A stretch of DNA of 64,000 nt from Parelaphostrongylus tenuis (lineage: Eukaryota > Nematoda > Chromadorea > Rhabditida > Metastrongylidae), in assembly GCA_019055375.1 (NCBI GenBank), contig JAHQIW010005937.1, positions 1 to 64,000 of the forward strand, read 5' to 3'. This document shows positions 49,390 to 63,404 of the stretch, in pieces. Positions within the stretch are counted from its first letter, which is position 1, and every line of letters begins with the position of its first letter. The position numbers and the translations under genes were made by a program. Below the pieces are notes generated by a model. The model made no database searches and was not told the DNA's origin. It saw only the letters and a list, made by a program, of their open reading frames with translations.

Positions 49390-50400
49390 ATTTTTCTTAT
49401 TCTTTAGACAATTCAACAACTATTCGATAAATTGAATTTTGAGAATTTGTACGGTGCAATTGATTTCTAAAATGGCCTTTGAAATACGCTGTAGCAGTAA
49501 AAATAATATTTCATTTCATACTCAAACATTTTTCGTTAAGCAAAGCCTTTCCTCATAAAAATTCAGTGGTTATTCGATAGCTCAAATTTCGATAAATTCA
49601 GTAGTGTTTTTGTTTTCTGAAAGAAATATTTTGCTGTCCTGCAGCAGTGAAATTAAGATTGCATTTCACATGCGACACATAACTTGCAGAGGTATGTGGA
49701 TGGAACGCAAAGTTGGCACCAAGTCCTTGCTTTCATTAACCATTGGACAGCTCAAATTTCGTGAATTTCAATGGCGTGCTTGTTTTTTGAAAAAAAAAAT
49801 CTCTTAACACAACATAGCTTTAAGAGTAAAATTGTGTTGCGCATTTAAGTACTTTTCGCTGAACACAACCTTATCTGACTTTCAATAACCATTCGATAAC
49901 ACAAATCTCAACGATTTCAGTGATATGCTCAGTCTTAAGAAAGACTTCTAAGTGCGTTATTGCACCTAAAAGAATATTGGATTTTGCACTTGGCGCTCAT
50001 TTTTACTCCGGTATGTGAATGGATTTCGCGATATTGGCATCAAGCAATCGCGCTTTTGGAACATCGCCAACAAACGACATCGAACCACTGCGTCTCAACT
50101 TTCACAAAAATGCTACCTGGTTTTCATCGAACTGCCTTATTTTTCAACAATTTTGCTCTAGCAACTACTGAAAAATGCAGTCAGATTCTCATAAAAACAT
50201 GGAGCTTTACAAGCCCAACGTCAGTTCAAGAGTGGATATTGAATGAAGCTTTACTTCTGCTCGCAGTTTGGCGAGCTACAAGTATAGGTGTCGTAATAGG
50301 ATCGGAAATAAAGTTGAAAATTAGTTCGAGAGCATTCGTCTTTCCTTCATGACTGCTATTTGTTTTCCTCAAAAGATGCGCGCTGGCTGTGTGAAAACCA
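49390..50400. repeat. Degenerate tandem array, unit about 150-170 bp (family 4)
   Basis: ACTATTCGATAAATTGAATT (49417), GTTATTCGATAGCTCAAATT (49568), AACCATTGGACAGCTCAAAT (49738) and AACCATTCGATAACACAAAT (49888) mark successive units. Each is followed by TTTCxxTGAATTTCAGTGGTG and GTTTTCTGAAA-like words. Units are heavily diverged. Confidence 0.55.
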
Positions 50401-50649
50401 GTATTTTTTTGAATGTAACAATGCAGTAAGAGCCCTTACTAAAAGCCAACCATATAATTGATATCGCTGAGATTTGATTATCGAATGGCCATCAAAAAGT
50501 CTGAAGAAAAGCTTTGTCCAGCGAAGAAGGCTTGAGTGTGAAATAAAATTTCAGAAACTTGTTCATTATGAGGCGACCCAGGAACTTTTCGTAGGAGTAC
50601 TAGTAACCATTCGGAGGCTTAGATTTATGGCTAGTGCTAACATGACCAG

Positions 50650-51310
50650 GTCTTCAAAGCACACTTTCATAACGCTGTGAAATCCAAGCAAATTTATGTT
50701 TCACACAACTCTTTTTTCCTTACCTAGCCTATATTTCGATGGAAAAACTCCTTCCTCAAAGTGCTAGTACTCATTTTACAGCACAAGTTCCAAAAAACTC
50801 GAAAATGTTTTTGCTTTCTGGAGAAGCTCTTTTGATAGAGAAAAAAGAGATTTGTGGCTTGCACATAACCGGAGAAAGCTTTTCTTGAGACTAATATTTA
50901 CGGCGAACTGTTTATCGGCCTAGTCCATAGGGTCAGGAGAGGGCACGGCCAACTGATCGTTGCCCTGCCCGTTGGATATGTGAGATGCAACTTGTTATTC
51001 AACTGGAATTTTTTCTCCATTTTGAAAGAAACTTCAAATGAAACGATGACTCAAATACTACGAAAGTTCTTCCAAATGTTGATGTACTTTTCGTGCTTCC
51101 AGCAAATTATACTCGTAATAAAATTGAAAGTGGACGGCGAATGTGGAACATATTTTATTTTGGATTTTACAGCGTTATAAAATGGTCCTTTCAAAAACCG
51201 GCCAAGTGTAGGTGTAGTCAGATACTAGAGCTTTCGAAGGATTACTAACACTACTAGTAAGAAAAGTTCTTGTCCAACGAATGAGATCGGTTTACATTTG
51301 TCGCCTCATG
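50650..51310 (+). repeat. Diverged direct duplicate of 56100-56815
   Basis: Matching blocks in the same order: CTTTCATAACGCTGTGAAAT, AGTGCTAGTACTCATT, TTTTTGCTTTCTGGAGAAGC, CTTCCAGCAAATTATACTCG, GATACTAGAGCTTTCGAAGG and AATGAGATCGGTTTACATTT. No protein was recognised. Confidence 0.65.
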
Positions 51311-54300
51311 ATGGACAAATGCCAAATTCATTTTCACTATTGCAACATAACATGAAGCCTTTCAAAAATAAGATACATCGTTTGATTTTCTAAGATTTAA
51401 ATTACCAAATGAGTACTAAAATGTCTAGAAAGACCAAGAAATACAGTCTTTTTGGATATGGCTGCGAATAAGCGAAAAGTACTGAAAGTGATGCTAGCAA
51501 TAAATCATGTTGAGTTGATTTAGTCAACGATTTGTGTCCGACTCCGATTTCTGAAGCAAAATTATTTCACGACTTGCACTTTCTGGAGTCTTATCATAGC
51601 GCAATAAAGTCTTATCAACTTGTAATGATGTAGCATTATGTCAGTCTTTCTAATCGGCTGAAACAATTTGGTGTTGCCATTACGGCGCACTTCGACTTGA
51701 AGTAGTATGTGATTGATGATCTCTAGCCCATGAAGTATGGCCTAAAGTTCGATACAAAACGGAAACAGCGAGAATAGAGCATAAGGAACCACTTAATATG
51801 GCATTCAAAAGATTTCCGGATGGCGCAATTGTTCCGTAGCGTGCGCACTACCGAACGCTACAAGTTGATATGTGAATCGCTCATAGCGCTCGGTTTCGAT
51901 AGGCAAGGATTAGTATCAAAAAAATTTCGAGATTAACACTGTTTTAATTGGCACAGGAATCACTTGCGAAGGTTAGCTACAAAAGTATCCATTTCCCTCT
52001 GTTAATTTTTTTGAATTTCAGAATTCCTCATTAAGATTGACTTTTTCGTAACCTGAGTTGGACATACCATGCCCCTTTATTACGGATCCCGATATTGTCA
52101 ACAGACTTGCTCAGAAAAGCACAGTCACTGCAGTCCAAGTGTAAACGCTTTGTCTGACAGTCTCTGGACTCCACTGAGAATCGACTCGACTTGCATTTAA
52201 TGATATTCATGATGAAAGGAGATTCCTCAAACAGCAACACAGAAATGTTTAAAGGCTCTCGTGTGTGAAGGGTAGGAGTAAGCAAATGAAATGCAAGAAG
52301 TGCTGGACTCTGCACATTATATAGCACAGGTGGGTATTGTTGAGTTAAATAACAAATAAAATGAATAAGTTCAGTCGTTTCAAAAGCTACATTGCCATGG
52401 TTCATACAATTTACTAACACTGTTAAAAGGTGTTTTGAATCGATTCAGGATCGCTTGCGATGTTTTATATATGGATTATTTATATCAGAAAATCAATTTT
52501 AATGCCATTTTCCTAATTTTAGCACTAGTATACGTCCAGAGGGGACGTATTCATCTTTACGTACTGAAATGTACGGCGCGGTTTACCTTTTGCAGTAATA
52601 TCGCCCCAAAATGATGAGCTCATCATTTTCATCTGATAGGCCTGCAAAAAGTGAACCACTGCCATTTTCCATTTAAGTTCAAACAGCTGGATAATGACTT
52701 CATAACACGACGACAACTCATTGATTATATGAAATCAATCATCAACTCATTGAAAGATCTATGCTCCAGATTGTTAAGTTAAAAAGTGATTGATAATTAT
52801 CGTATTTAGATGTTTTAATTCTTCTAATAATCTTCAAACGAGTACTACATGGTTATTTCTGACGTATTCGCACCTCATGTGACACACACACATAAAGACA
52901 GAACCGGTAACCGAATACACATTTGATTAGTCTGCTAAGATCACATATGAAATCTAGCAAATTTACATTGACCCAAGTAAAGTGTGGCACTGTAATACCC
53001 GGTCGAGTGGCAACAATGACTTTTATACTATGTGATCTGCAAAATCCACCTTCTGATTAACGCGATTAAAGGCTATGTGTACAGCGTGCATTGTACTTGA
53101 GATTCTTCAGCTCTCCCCATTATTTCCATTCACTCAAACTGACGTTACTATAACCTGTCATGTGTTTTTCCTCAAACTGTAAGAACAAACCAGCACAGCT
53201 TTATAGCTTGTAATTCCATTTGTCATACATCACATTATCTTCGGAAATCCTGTCTTATCGCACTTCGATTCGGAATCAATTTCAGAAGATCAATTTCGGC
53301 GCCTGTGGAAAATTTATGGCTCATAGAATAAGAGTAACACGGTTCTGTGTATGACTCTCTTACTTACTTACTTAGATACCTTAGATGGTCCGTATTCACT
53401 AGTTGTGTGGACCTTCAGCGCATATTCCAAATGGTATATTGCTGGTCGTGCTTATGATAATCCTTGGTTTCCTGATGTAACCTTTAAAGGGCTTCTTCAG
53501 GTCCTCATGATGTCGTTTCCAAGGATGGATCTCGGCGACGGATCCTCGGTCGGGCTTCCTATTAGTTGATTCGAAGATGGTTTAGACGGAAATCAAAGAC
53601 AGGGGCAGGAAAGAAAGTAAACCAACCGCTCACGGATGACGTGGAAGCCGAAATCGTGTATGACTCGCACTAATCATAAATGCAGAAAATTTTGTTAAGA
53701 GTGAGAATCATCTGCAAAGTTGCACCAGAAACCTTAAAATACTGGAGAATGACAACAAAATCAGAAGATATAGAGAGTGAAAAGTGCATAAATGCAGTGT
53801 GAGATTCTCCAGGTACGTTTATATTCAACTTTTGTTATGTATCACCAGTCAACATTAAGCATCATATAATCCACCTTCAATCCAATTTGAGCATTTGAGG
53901 CGGTGTTTGTGAAACGGAGCGTGTGAGGTGTAATGGTCAAAAGGCTGTCTACAATACATAATCGGCCGCTTGCTCAATCTAATCTCCTTGATCATCAAGC
54001 TCTCATTCAGATGGTCGGCATGATCAGATTTGTAGCGATTTTCTTGGAAGTGTAAAGCTTCAAAATGAACTTTCAACATCCGCCATGGCAAAGGAAATAT
54101 TCGTACAAGCTAAATACATGTTCCCAGTATTTTTAATGAAGTTTTATGCACGGTCCGTCAACTTGAAATTGATTATCACCAATTTGATTTTTTTGCCAAG
54201 GAAATTAGCTATCGGAATGCTTTTGTTTAGAAATCCGAAGACTCCATCAGAAACTTCTTTGAGGTCACTGTTGTTATTTCTTCGATTTCATCTCGGAAAG

Positions 54301-54600
54301 ATTCATCAGACGTCAATCAATTGTCATTCTCTACAACTGTTTTAGTGTTTGCAACTTGCACATTGTAACTTGCTGCGTAGTTCCGACGCTCTTGTATCAC
54401 CTGTTTCCCACTTTTTTCCTTCAATTGTCCAGCTTCACTACTAAGGTAAATGAGAAATTGAGTAGTTTGAAATAGCTCAATTAGATTTGCAAAAACAAAA
54501 CAGGGCAGAAAATGCATAAAAGTTCCGCATTCGGAACTCTCGATGCCACAGACACAAAGTGATGTCATTCGATAATCTATTCTGTCCGATTAACTAGGCA
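51311..54600. other. No gene recognised
   Basis: Short open frames only. ACTTACTTACTTAGATACCT at 53364 is a short (TTAC)n run of the kind that ends some LINE copies; the sequence after it (53380-53600) includes GATGTCGTTTCCAAGGATGG and CGACGGATCCTCGGTCGG, not identified. Confidence 0.4.
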
Positions 54601-54603
54601 CTT

Positions 54604-55016
54604 CAACATTCGGAGGTTTCGGCCTCCTCGTCAGTGACCCCCGCCCCACATTAAGCCCTGCACTGTGGCAAGGAAGGAGGCGTATGTGGTGATGGCACAG
54701 AGTACAAAGACACTGGTCCACTGTTTTTTTTTTGGAATTATTTTGAATATTTTGCGAGGTCTTAAAAAACAGTCGATCTGATGAATCAATTTTGATCTAA
54801 CAGCCAAAAATCCATCGACTGAGGGGTGGTGATAGACCAGTGTCTTTGTACTCTGTACCATCACTACATACGCCTCCCTCCTTGCCACAGTGCAGGGCTT
54901 AATGTGGGGCGGGGTCACTGACGATGAGGCCGAAACCTCCAAAACACCGGTGTATGACCCTGGCGTACCAACCTCGTTTAGGCTTAAAGCATTCTTTTTT
55001 GGAATTGTTTCGAAAA
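54604..55016. mobile_element. Fold-back MITE, family 2, copy 3 (both arms)
   Basis: Left arm CGGAGGTTTCGGCCTCCTCG, GTCAGTGACCCCCGCCCCAC, CAAAGACACTGGTCCACTG is mirrored by right arm AGACCAGTGTCTTTGTACTC, TGGGGCGGGGTCACTGACGA, GAGGCCGAAACCTCCAAAAC. The centre has GAGGTCTTAAAAAACAGTCG. The right end extends through TACCAACCTCGTTTAGGCTT to TTTTTTGGAATTGTTTCG. This shows the family is a long hairpin. Confidence 0.88.
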
Positions 55017-55083
55017 CTTTTTAATCTGCACATTATTTTTCCGGCCGATGCGTCACAGGTGAAGATAGAATAGGCCTGGTAAA

Positions 55084-55630
55084 CATTTTTGAGCTATGTA
55101 TGTGGTCTATTATGGTCACCTATACAGTACGATACACGTGTTTCGGTCTTCCAGTTTCGTCAATTTCACGGTGCCTTTTCGTTCAGACAGTTCTCCCAGA
55201 ATCTACCTCTTACATAGAGGAGCCGACGACAAACGTTTTACACGAGCACTTAGGTGATAAGAACACCAGACGGTCAGTGTTATACACTAGATTGCTCTTG
55301 GCTGGTAATCTTGAAATATCATACCTTTCGTTTCCAGTGTCCAGTGTTTTCGAGGACCACGCTCAAATTCGAATATGTCTAATAATTATTTCTGAGCCAT
55401 ACGTGCTGTCTGTCGTTTACGTTCGTCGTCGCTTACTCTATGTAAGGGATAGATCCCCGAGGAACTGACTGAATGAAGAGGCACCGTGCAATTGTCGAAG
55501 CTGAAAGGCCGCAACACGTGCTGTATTGCACTGTATAAGTGCCCATAACAGGCCACATGCATGGTTCAAATATAATTATCAGGCATATTGATATCGTAAG
55601 CGTGCTCTCAAGAAACGCGCGAAACGAAGG
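55084..55630. mobile_element. Fold-back MITE, family 1, copy F (compound)
   Basis: GATACACGTGTTTCGGTCTT near 55130 pairs with GGCCGCAACACGTGCTGTAT near 55510. TTTTACACGAGCACTTAGGT, TTGCTCTTGGCTGGTAATCT and CATACCTTTCGTTTCCAGTG are family words. Two near-terminal motifs (TAATAATTATTTCTGAGCCA at 55378 and TGGTTCAAATATAATTATCA at 55561) suggest two overlapping copies. Confidence 0.7.
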
Positions 55631-56099
55631 AAGATAGAATACAAGTGAGTTGTGATGATCCACGAAAGATGAAAGGTGAGAAGAATATAACGAGATCACG
55701 AAACTGCGTGAAGTGTTGCCAGCATAGTTAGGAAAAACTGTAGCATAGTGAACAAGGTCAAGTTTATCACCTGAAGAGAGATCTTTGTGTGTGGTCTACG
55801 GGATGGGTAGAGAATATTACAATATTATGTCGGGAATGTGGCATTACCCGTGGCTCATATGGATTGGTAGAGCAGAATACAAGGGCATGCACTGGTGACG
55901 CTGATGGAAACCGAATGAGTCAAAGCATTTCATTATATATGAGGAAAAATATGAATCACTGGTAATCAGTGCACAGAATGCAGGTTAGGTTCTTTCTATG
56001 GGAGCAAATGAAAAGTCAATCTCATTCGCGGGGGCAGGAACATTTCATGGGAATTCTAGCAATCATTCGAAAGCATGAATCTTTGGCTGAAGGCACACG

Positions 56100-56815
56100 T
56101 GGTCGGTTTTCCGAAACACCCTTTCATAACGCTGTAAATCCAAAATAAAATTATTTTTAACAATATCACGTGTTCTTCTTCTTACCTCGCTTGTATTTCG
56201 CTGAATAAAACTCTTCCTTAGAGTGCTAGTACTCATTCGATAGCACAAGTTGCAAAGTACTCTAAAATGTGCTTGCTTTCTGGAAAATCTCTTTTGATAG
56301 CGTTGTAAGAGAAAGAAAATATCTGTGCTTCACCTCATCGGACAGAGCTCTTTCTATAGAGGCTATTATTAGTCATTGGATGTCGTAAATTCCAGTGATT
56401 CCAACGCTGTGCTGACTTTTTGGAAAATGCCGTTCAGCAGAAAAAATCTATCGAGTTTCATAATTTCAGCGACCTTGTTTATCAGGTAGGGAGGAGGCAA
56501 TCGATCGCGTTAAAATATTTTTATTCATTTGGGGAATTTTTTTAGCGCGCAGGATTCAGGCACTAAGGAAAATTCTCTACACGATATGCTTTTCATGCTC
56601 CCAGCGAATTATACGCATATAGAAATGAAGGCGCACGGTGGGTATGAAACATAATTTTTTCTGAATGCTACATCGTTGTAAAAGGGTGTTTTGAAAAAAA
56701 CGGCGACGTGGGGCTGTAATCACAAGTCTGAGCTTTCGAATGGTTACTAGTACTCATATAAAAATTACTCTACAGTGGATGAGATCGGTTGTTCATTTGT
56801 TCCCTTATTATCAAA
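56100..56815 (+). repeat. Diverged direct duplicate of 50650-51310
   Basis: CTTTCATAACGCTGTAAATC, AGTGCTAGTACTCATTCGAT, GTGCTTGCTTTCTGGAAAAT, CTCCCAGCGAATTATACGCA, AGTCTGAGCTTTCGAATGGT and GATGAGATCGGTTGTTCATT match the upstream copy in order. No protein was recognised. Confidence 0.65.
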
Positions 56816-59800
56816 GAGAACCCAAGTCACTGTAAATGTATGAAGGGCGCTCTTCATAATAAGCTAAACATTTTCTGAATTTTCCTCAACAGAGCTTGCA
56901 CTAGACAGTTCTCTCTTTCTGAAGCTCATAAAGCTTCTTTCATCGTCGGGACTTACGAATTCTGTTTAAAAGGAGAAGCAACTGCATAAGCGAGATTATT
57001 TCTCAACGAATAATCTTCAAATGCATCGCCAATGCTTACGTTTGTCGCGTTCGCATTTGAAGACTACTATGCACTGGATTTGCTTCATCAATTCCTCATT
57101 AATTAATTGTATTTTGATTAAGCCCGCAGAATTATCTTGGGAAAATTAGACATAACTACATATTGATGAAACAAAGTTCCCTCGTCTCAAGTACTCGCCC
57201 TTTATCGACGAATGATGGATTTTTGACAACTACCGACAATTTTTTCAGCAACTGAAGTAGTTAAGGAATTAAACTGCTTAGTGTATGAAAGACTACGTTA
57301 TAAGGAGTCGTCTGAATCTACCCCTTAGCTTGTGTGATTTTAATCTCTTGAGTCTTACGTTGATTTCAAGCGGCAGGCAGCGGGTTCGCGCGACGAGCGC
57401 AGCGAGTTATAATAAAGTAAAGTAGAATTATAATAAAGTGGTTGCTATCTGAACAAATTTGAATTCTCACGGCCATTAAAAGATGTTCAATCGTCCGCCA
57501 GCGAATGATTGGGTCTGACAAAAGACACTTCAATAAGACTATTTTTGATTGAGCCATTTGGAATGATTACAAAAAAAAAATGAATTGTTCATCAAAAATA
57601 ATACTGCACATTGCAATGCGACGCCACTTCATCAGTAATTCGGAGCAACTTTTCATTATTAGAGGAGTTCAGAAAATGAGACTTCTATAGAGTTATAGAA
57701 GGGGCTTTGTTGCGTTATAATGTATATATTCTAGTGTATTATTCTAGAATATTACGGTTCTATCAAAACTTGCCCCGAGCACATACTAAAACGTTCTTCC
57801 ACATAAGTTTTTTTCATAAGTCGTTTATTGTACTGCATTTTGGGAATAGATTTACACAATATCGACGGAAGAAAATATGGAGAAAAGCTCGCAATGCGTT
57901 GTTTTCCCAAACACATAGCTTTCGCATTGGAACGAAAGGATTTTGAGGACAACTATGCGTCTTTTCACTAAAATTACCCCTATGTATGGTCCCTTCAATT
58001 GTGCTCTTTTTTGCAGCAATAAAGCTTGTTTAGAATGAAAATCTCACTGCATACCAATAAATCCGCTGTGCAGTTGAAACAACGCATTACGAAAGCTAAA
58101 GGATGCCTATTTTTGCCAGCAAAACATAGTATGAAGATCATTCACAAGCTAAGCCTGGTGTTAAAGTCAAAATCCCTTGAGGTGCCGCTTGACTTCAAGA
58201 ACATAGACTCTATAAAAAAAAATTTCTACATATGAGCGTTATCTATCGAAAGCACTTTTGCAGAAATCCCTCTTGCGGTATTCCATTATTTAATGATGAA
58301 AGTGTCTCCTCAAAACCTCAAGTTACCAATTGATCCCCCATAATTCCATTGCAGCGCGGGAAAATACAAAATTCAAGTCGCGCAACGTCTAACGTGGTAA
58401 ACGGTGGCGCACATACGTGCCACTTGGGACTCAAACGACAAACTAATAATTCTTTTGTCGCCACACACTACGATAACTAATATATATAGTTGATGAATTC
58501 TTTTACATTTGATCGATTTCTAATCCAATTAGTAAAGTTTACCGCAAGATAAAATTCTAGCTAGAATCGAACAGTAGGCGCTAACGCCTCTTATACGCAT
58601 TGAAATAAATGCACACACTTTGTTTGTGCTGACAAGAGGCACAATGAATTTCCAGCAGATTAAGTTTCTTTACGGAAGAAACGCTGTTGAATTGAGCAGT
58701 ACAGCTTATTGGTGGCATCGTTGAACGGTGGTCATATCAGCATTTGCACTATTAATCTTTTCTTCCTATGAAGAAGAACAGTTTAAGAACAACATCGCAA
58801 GTGGAAAATTAAAAAGTACGTGAGTCATCACTAGTGTTCATATAAAGAATTGGTGGTGCCTTTACTTAAATCGGATGTAAACGAGGAAATTGTTGTCTTG
58901 TTCTTAGGATCAATTTTCATGCTAACCTTTTTTATTTATGTACCAAAGTAATTACCTAGACTACTGACAAGACGAACTCTACCATACACATAGCACAGGA
59001 GGTATTTGCGTAGTTAATGCACTATTTAGACATACCATTTGGTTAGCTCCTGCCATCTTCTCCCTTGTCTCATGAGACATCTATGAGAGACAAGCTACAG
59101 CGATCATTCCTAACCATAACCAGATATACTTTTCACTTCACGGGGATGTGAGTCTATGTATAATTTTCAAATGATGTGTAGAAGAGTATCGAATCGCGGC
59201 TAAGGATTTGATATTGATGATGCTGGTGGATATAGTGCAGATTGACTCGAATTAATAAGCTAGGTTTAGGAATTAGTAGTTAGAATCATCCGTACTTTTC
59301 AGATCAGCCCAATTATCTATTATTAAATAAGCTAAGGAAGCCATAATATGCAGTGCATTTAGTTGATTTTATGAGTAATTACGATAGAGGCCTTTGAAAT
59401 TCGATGTTGGTATCAATAGTATACTGCTTAGTATTGATATAATGCAAGGTTGTTATGGCAACAAAAAGAGTCATCGGAAGTGTCGAAGAAAATTAGCATG
59501 AATCCCAGATTGTAAAGAAATTTTGTGCAAAAAAAGCGTTGACTCAAAAAAGTCGAGAGTATTTAGAAATAAACAAAGACTAGAGGGATGGAAAGTACTG
59601 TCTAAAATATTCTGCCCATGTTATCCTTCAGGTATGGGCTTTGCATCCAAATCCATTGAGTACCATAGTGATGGTTGATTGTATAGCTGGCTTCTAAAAT
59701 GGCCTACCTAGGCTTCCCGATGAATCTTGGTGTTCTATATCGTTCCATACAAATCTGGTACTAACTTGCGATTTCGAAGAGATGAGACGGATCGATCAGC

Positions 59801-60270
59801 TTTGGTGTGGAATCGAACCAGAAACCTATATGTAGTGAAAAGCACCTATGAACATTTTAAAATCGCTCTATTAATACTGCTAAACCTGCTTATAATACCA
59901 GAATCTTTATTTCCCCGGGAATCCACTTTGTTGTGTTTTTGCATGAAGGATGGGAACGCTTAGCCGTAGAGAAATCGTAGATCCGTTCATCCTAAATTCT
60001 CGTTATACTGCCAATTAGCTACCATAGTGACAAAGGATTACGGCCTCAAGGAAGCCAAAGGGTGTATGAACCCAAAAAGCCCTAGATTTCTCACATAATT
60101 GGTGACAAATCGGAAGCAAAAAAGATGTAAGCATTTAGTTGTGAAGACAGGACTGCAGGACACGAATAGGTGAAAAAGGTGACCTGTATGGTGCTGACTT
60201 AGCCACTGTAGTCTGAACAAAACTCCTTCTTCCTTTAATGGAGAGTCGTTTCGATATATCGTAGCACCGT
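56816..60270. other. No gene recognised
   Basis: AT-rich sequence with only short open frames. No conserved domain, tRNA or clear repeat. Confidence 0.4.
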
Positions 60271-60274
60271 GGAC

Positions 60275-60610
60275 GTTGATTAATAAGTTAGGATTGCGTC
60301 ATGCATTCGATTCCATTCGTAGCATCGTATTAGGTATACAAATATGACCCCGCCGTATTTCACAATTTGAATAGTTAATCAATACATAAGAATTTCAACA
60401 GCAGAAGTAACCAAAAGAAGAAGTAATCGAAGATGTTTTCCTCTAGTGCAATTACTTAGGAAAGTCGACCGAACAGTAAAGCTGTGTTTTTACGTCCCCA
60501 AACTAGGTCCCTGTACTATTTGGATGCTTAGGTAACTTGCGGCGGCGGAATGAACCAACGATCCTATGTATATTGCACGGCACGCTTTAGCTACTGCGCT
60601 GTACGAGCCT
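60275..60610 (-). repeat. Decayed tRNA-headed SINE (family S1-like), minus orientation
   Basis: The left part GTTGATTAATAAGTTAGGAT, TGCGTCATGCATTCGATTCC resembles the tail-side body of the S1 SINE (GTTGATCAATCCCCGAGGGA, TGCGCCATGCATTCGACTTC). The right part, read on the minus strand from 60605, has GTACAGCGCAGTAGCTAAAG (A-box-like) and ATCGTTGGTTCATTCCGCC (B-box-like). The middle is poorly conserved. Confidence 0.5.
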
Positions 60611-60619
60611 TTTGCCCGT

Positions 60620-63400
60620 ACCGAGTGCCGATGTTCTCCATCAAAGCTGGTGCTATGGTTATGCTTGAAAATGACGGTTTACACAATGACTTATTTTCAG
60701 TGTATACTTCTCAGCTTCTGCACTGATTACATTTAATCATCCACTGTGTGTCATAAACGTAATCTCCTTCATTATCAACCGTTCAAATCAGAATTTCAAA
60801 TCTCATTTTTCACTTTCTTGCTTGAGGTTCATGCTACCAAACCATTGAACGCACAACGATTGATATTTGCATATCACATTCTTCTCCTAGTTGAGTGATT
60901 CCTGTTTATGTGAGCTGTACTTCAGCTACAAAGAGGTCGTCAAGGCGAGGAGGAGCCCGTATGTTGTTCACATCATAACATCGGCATTCTTGATGTTAGA
61001 TTGCTGTAGATTTTGTCAAAGACGATAGAGACCAAAACTTCTACAGCAAAAATGTGTTACTCTTCGCGTCATCCCTCGAACGAAGGAGCCTATTAGGTAT
61101 CTATGGCATATAAGTACGAGTTGGTGTTCGCTTAGGTCATCGAGCGTGACACCGCGTTTCGTGAGCGTAGGTCTCCTAAAATTTTGTTGCACTATAATTT
61201 TTCGTACTTTCGATCGACTTCTGCCAACAACCTCTGCTTGGTTGATCGCTAATGTGCTTGTGTTTATGCCGCGGTCCGCGTTTGACTCTTATTGTTCATT
61301 CGGGCCTTCCTTCAAACCATGCGTAGTCGCTTTGACAAAGGATATGTGAAGAAAAGGCATCCATAGAACATTGGTAATGGTGTTCGCCATCTAAGCAGGA
61401 CTGGAATAATAACATTCTACCGTCGTGCTCAAAAGCATACAAACAGACGTAGTGACCTCTCCCATATAAATGTTATGGAAGGCTCTGAAGAAGGCGAAGT
61501 CTTCGAAATGTTAGCCCTTGAACTTCAAAAAAAGAATACCAATCTCAAACAAGTTCTATACAAGGAAAAGGACATTTGCAAGATATCAATTCTCATTTTT
61601 CAGTACTCATGCCGAGGTTATGAGAAGATCAGTTAGACTTTCGAATTGTTCAATAGAATTTTCAACGCATTCGCAATGACACTCGATTTTGTGGGGGGCT
61701 CGAGTTTTTGCTGCGCACGCAGTGAATGATATATTACTACTTCGTGCCGTTGAGCTCCTTAGAGATGGCTATGTCTCACACATTCATTGTGTTTGTTCAC
61801 GTGTATTTCAACTTCCTTGAGAAATTTCTAATGATTCCTGCCATTTTCGTGTTTCTCCGTTCAGTGCATCCCTCCATACTCTCTATCTCTTGTATGCTAA
61901 ACTGAAAACTCAAACATTACCCGTATACAACGATGTCAGTATGCGACACAACTTCTTGTAGATTGAACTGTTAAGAATAAATATTGTATCGAACAACATC
62001 CCTGGAAAGGTCTGATGGGGTAATTTATCATCTAGATATAAAATTCATGGCAAACGGATCTGTACAGCAGCACAAACAGCTGTAAAGGAGACGAATAAAC
62101 ACACCATATCATATTAATCATGAGGCTCATTGTTTCTAGATCACGAAATAGGCACCACACTTGTTTGGAAAGCTCTCTAAAAGCCACAAAAGCACAATAT
62201 ATTCTGCTAGCCTTCAGGTGAATGAGCCCTTCTGCGGTTGGGAAGTTAGGCCAATTTTATCTCACAAGGCCTTATTTCGATCCACAGATCAGTAATTGCA
62301 TGTGGTGTAGATTCGGGAGCACCTCATCACCACTATTCGAGAAATCCAAGGCGCATCTACCAAACCAGCTTTCAACGACATTTACAATGAAGACCAAGAT
62401 CTTAAACGGGCAGTGGGACTCATATGCAAATTCGAAGTTCTTCGTGGATGATGGAAGCACGGACTCGAGCGATGTATGGTATCGGATCATGTAAAATAAC
62501 AAACAAATTGTCCACTGTCCTTCCTCGAACATGAGTCATATCGATTCGCATAGTCGCGAATATGTTAATAATTTATTAATAGTACACATCTTGCGAATTA
62601 TAAACACGTTCTATGTATAGGAACGAGTACTATTTTATTCCTCCTTTTTGTCGATCTTAGAATCATATAAACGAATTACTGCTCAATTGCCGACATTCAA
62701 GGTGAAAACATTGAAAACAAGTTTATACTTAGAAGTAGGCAATCACTTTGTTATTGATCATGCCGAATGAAACAAACATACGTGTCCTTCGTTCATACAT
62801 AGCTGTGAAGTGGTGGTAAACTCGCTCAAGAACGATAAAATCATCGAGATGTAGAGCTACACTTGAATGGCAAAGTTCGGAATGTCTCTAAGTTACCAGA
62901 ATCTTTAATTCGTTTAATTTGTTTATAATTCATGAACGCAGCTGGATACGTCTATGGATTCGGTCATGGCTGATAGCTTCTACTCAGAAGCATTGGGATT
63001 GATGGTCGAACGTTTTTTTTTTGTGGACAAGCCACCTTCCTTTATGGATGGATGTGAAGGAGGTTTAGTGACATTTCTACTAGATTAACTGATCGAAGAC
63101 AATCTGCTTAGATCCGCTAGATGGAGTTCTACTTTGCAAGTACACGTGAAAAAACTTAAATCTACAGGTAATCATTAACGATTAAGTGATTTTTGTAAGC
63201 TTATCAGTAGAGAAGAAAGAATGTATCGATTCATCACGCCGTTGTCGCTGGTTTTTTTTTTGGTATATAAAAACCGAATTTTCTTCAACTGCGGCATTAC
63301 CACTGTCTACTAGATTCTTATACGATTTGATTAGTTTTTTTTTAAAAAATTTAATCCGTCTTAGAGACTTTTTTTCACTCCGCGAATGACAATACTTCGA
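60620..63400. other. No gene recognised
   Basis: Short open frames only. GGCTCTGAAGAAGGCGAAGT and CGAAATGTTAGCCC at 61482-61516 belong to the repeated motif discussed in findings. Confidence 0.4.
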
Positions 63401-63404
63401 GCAT

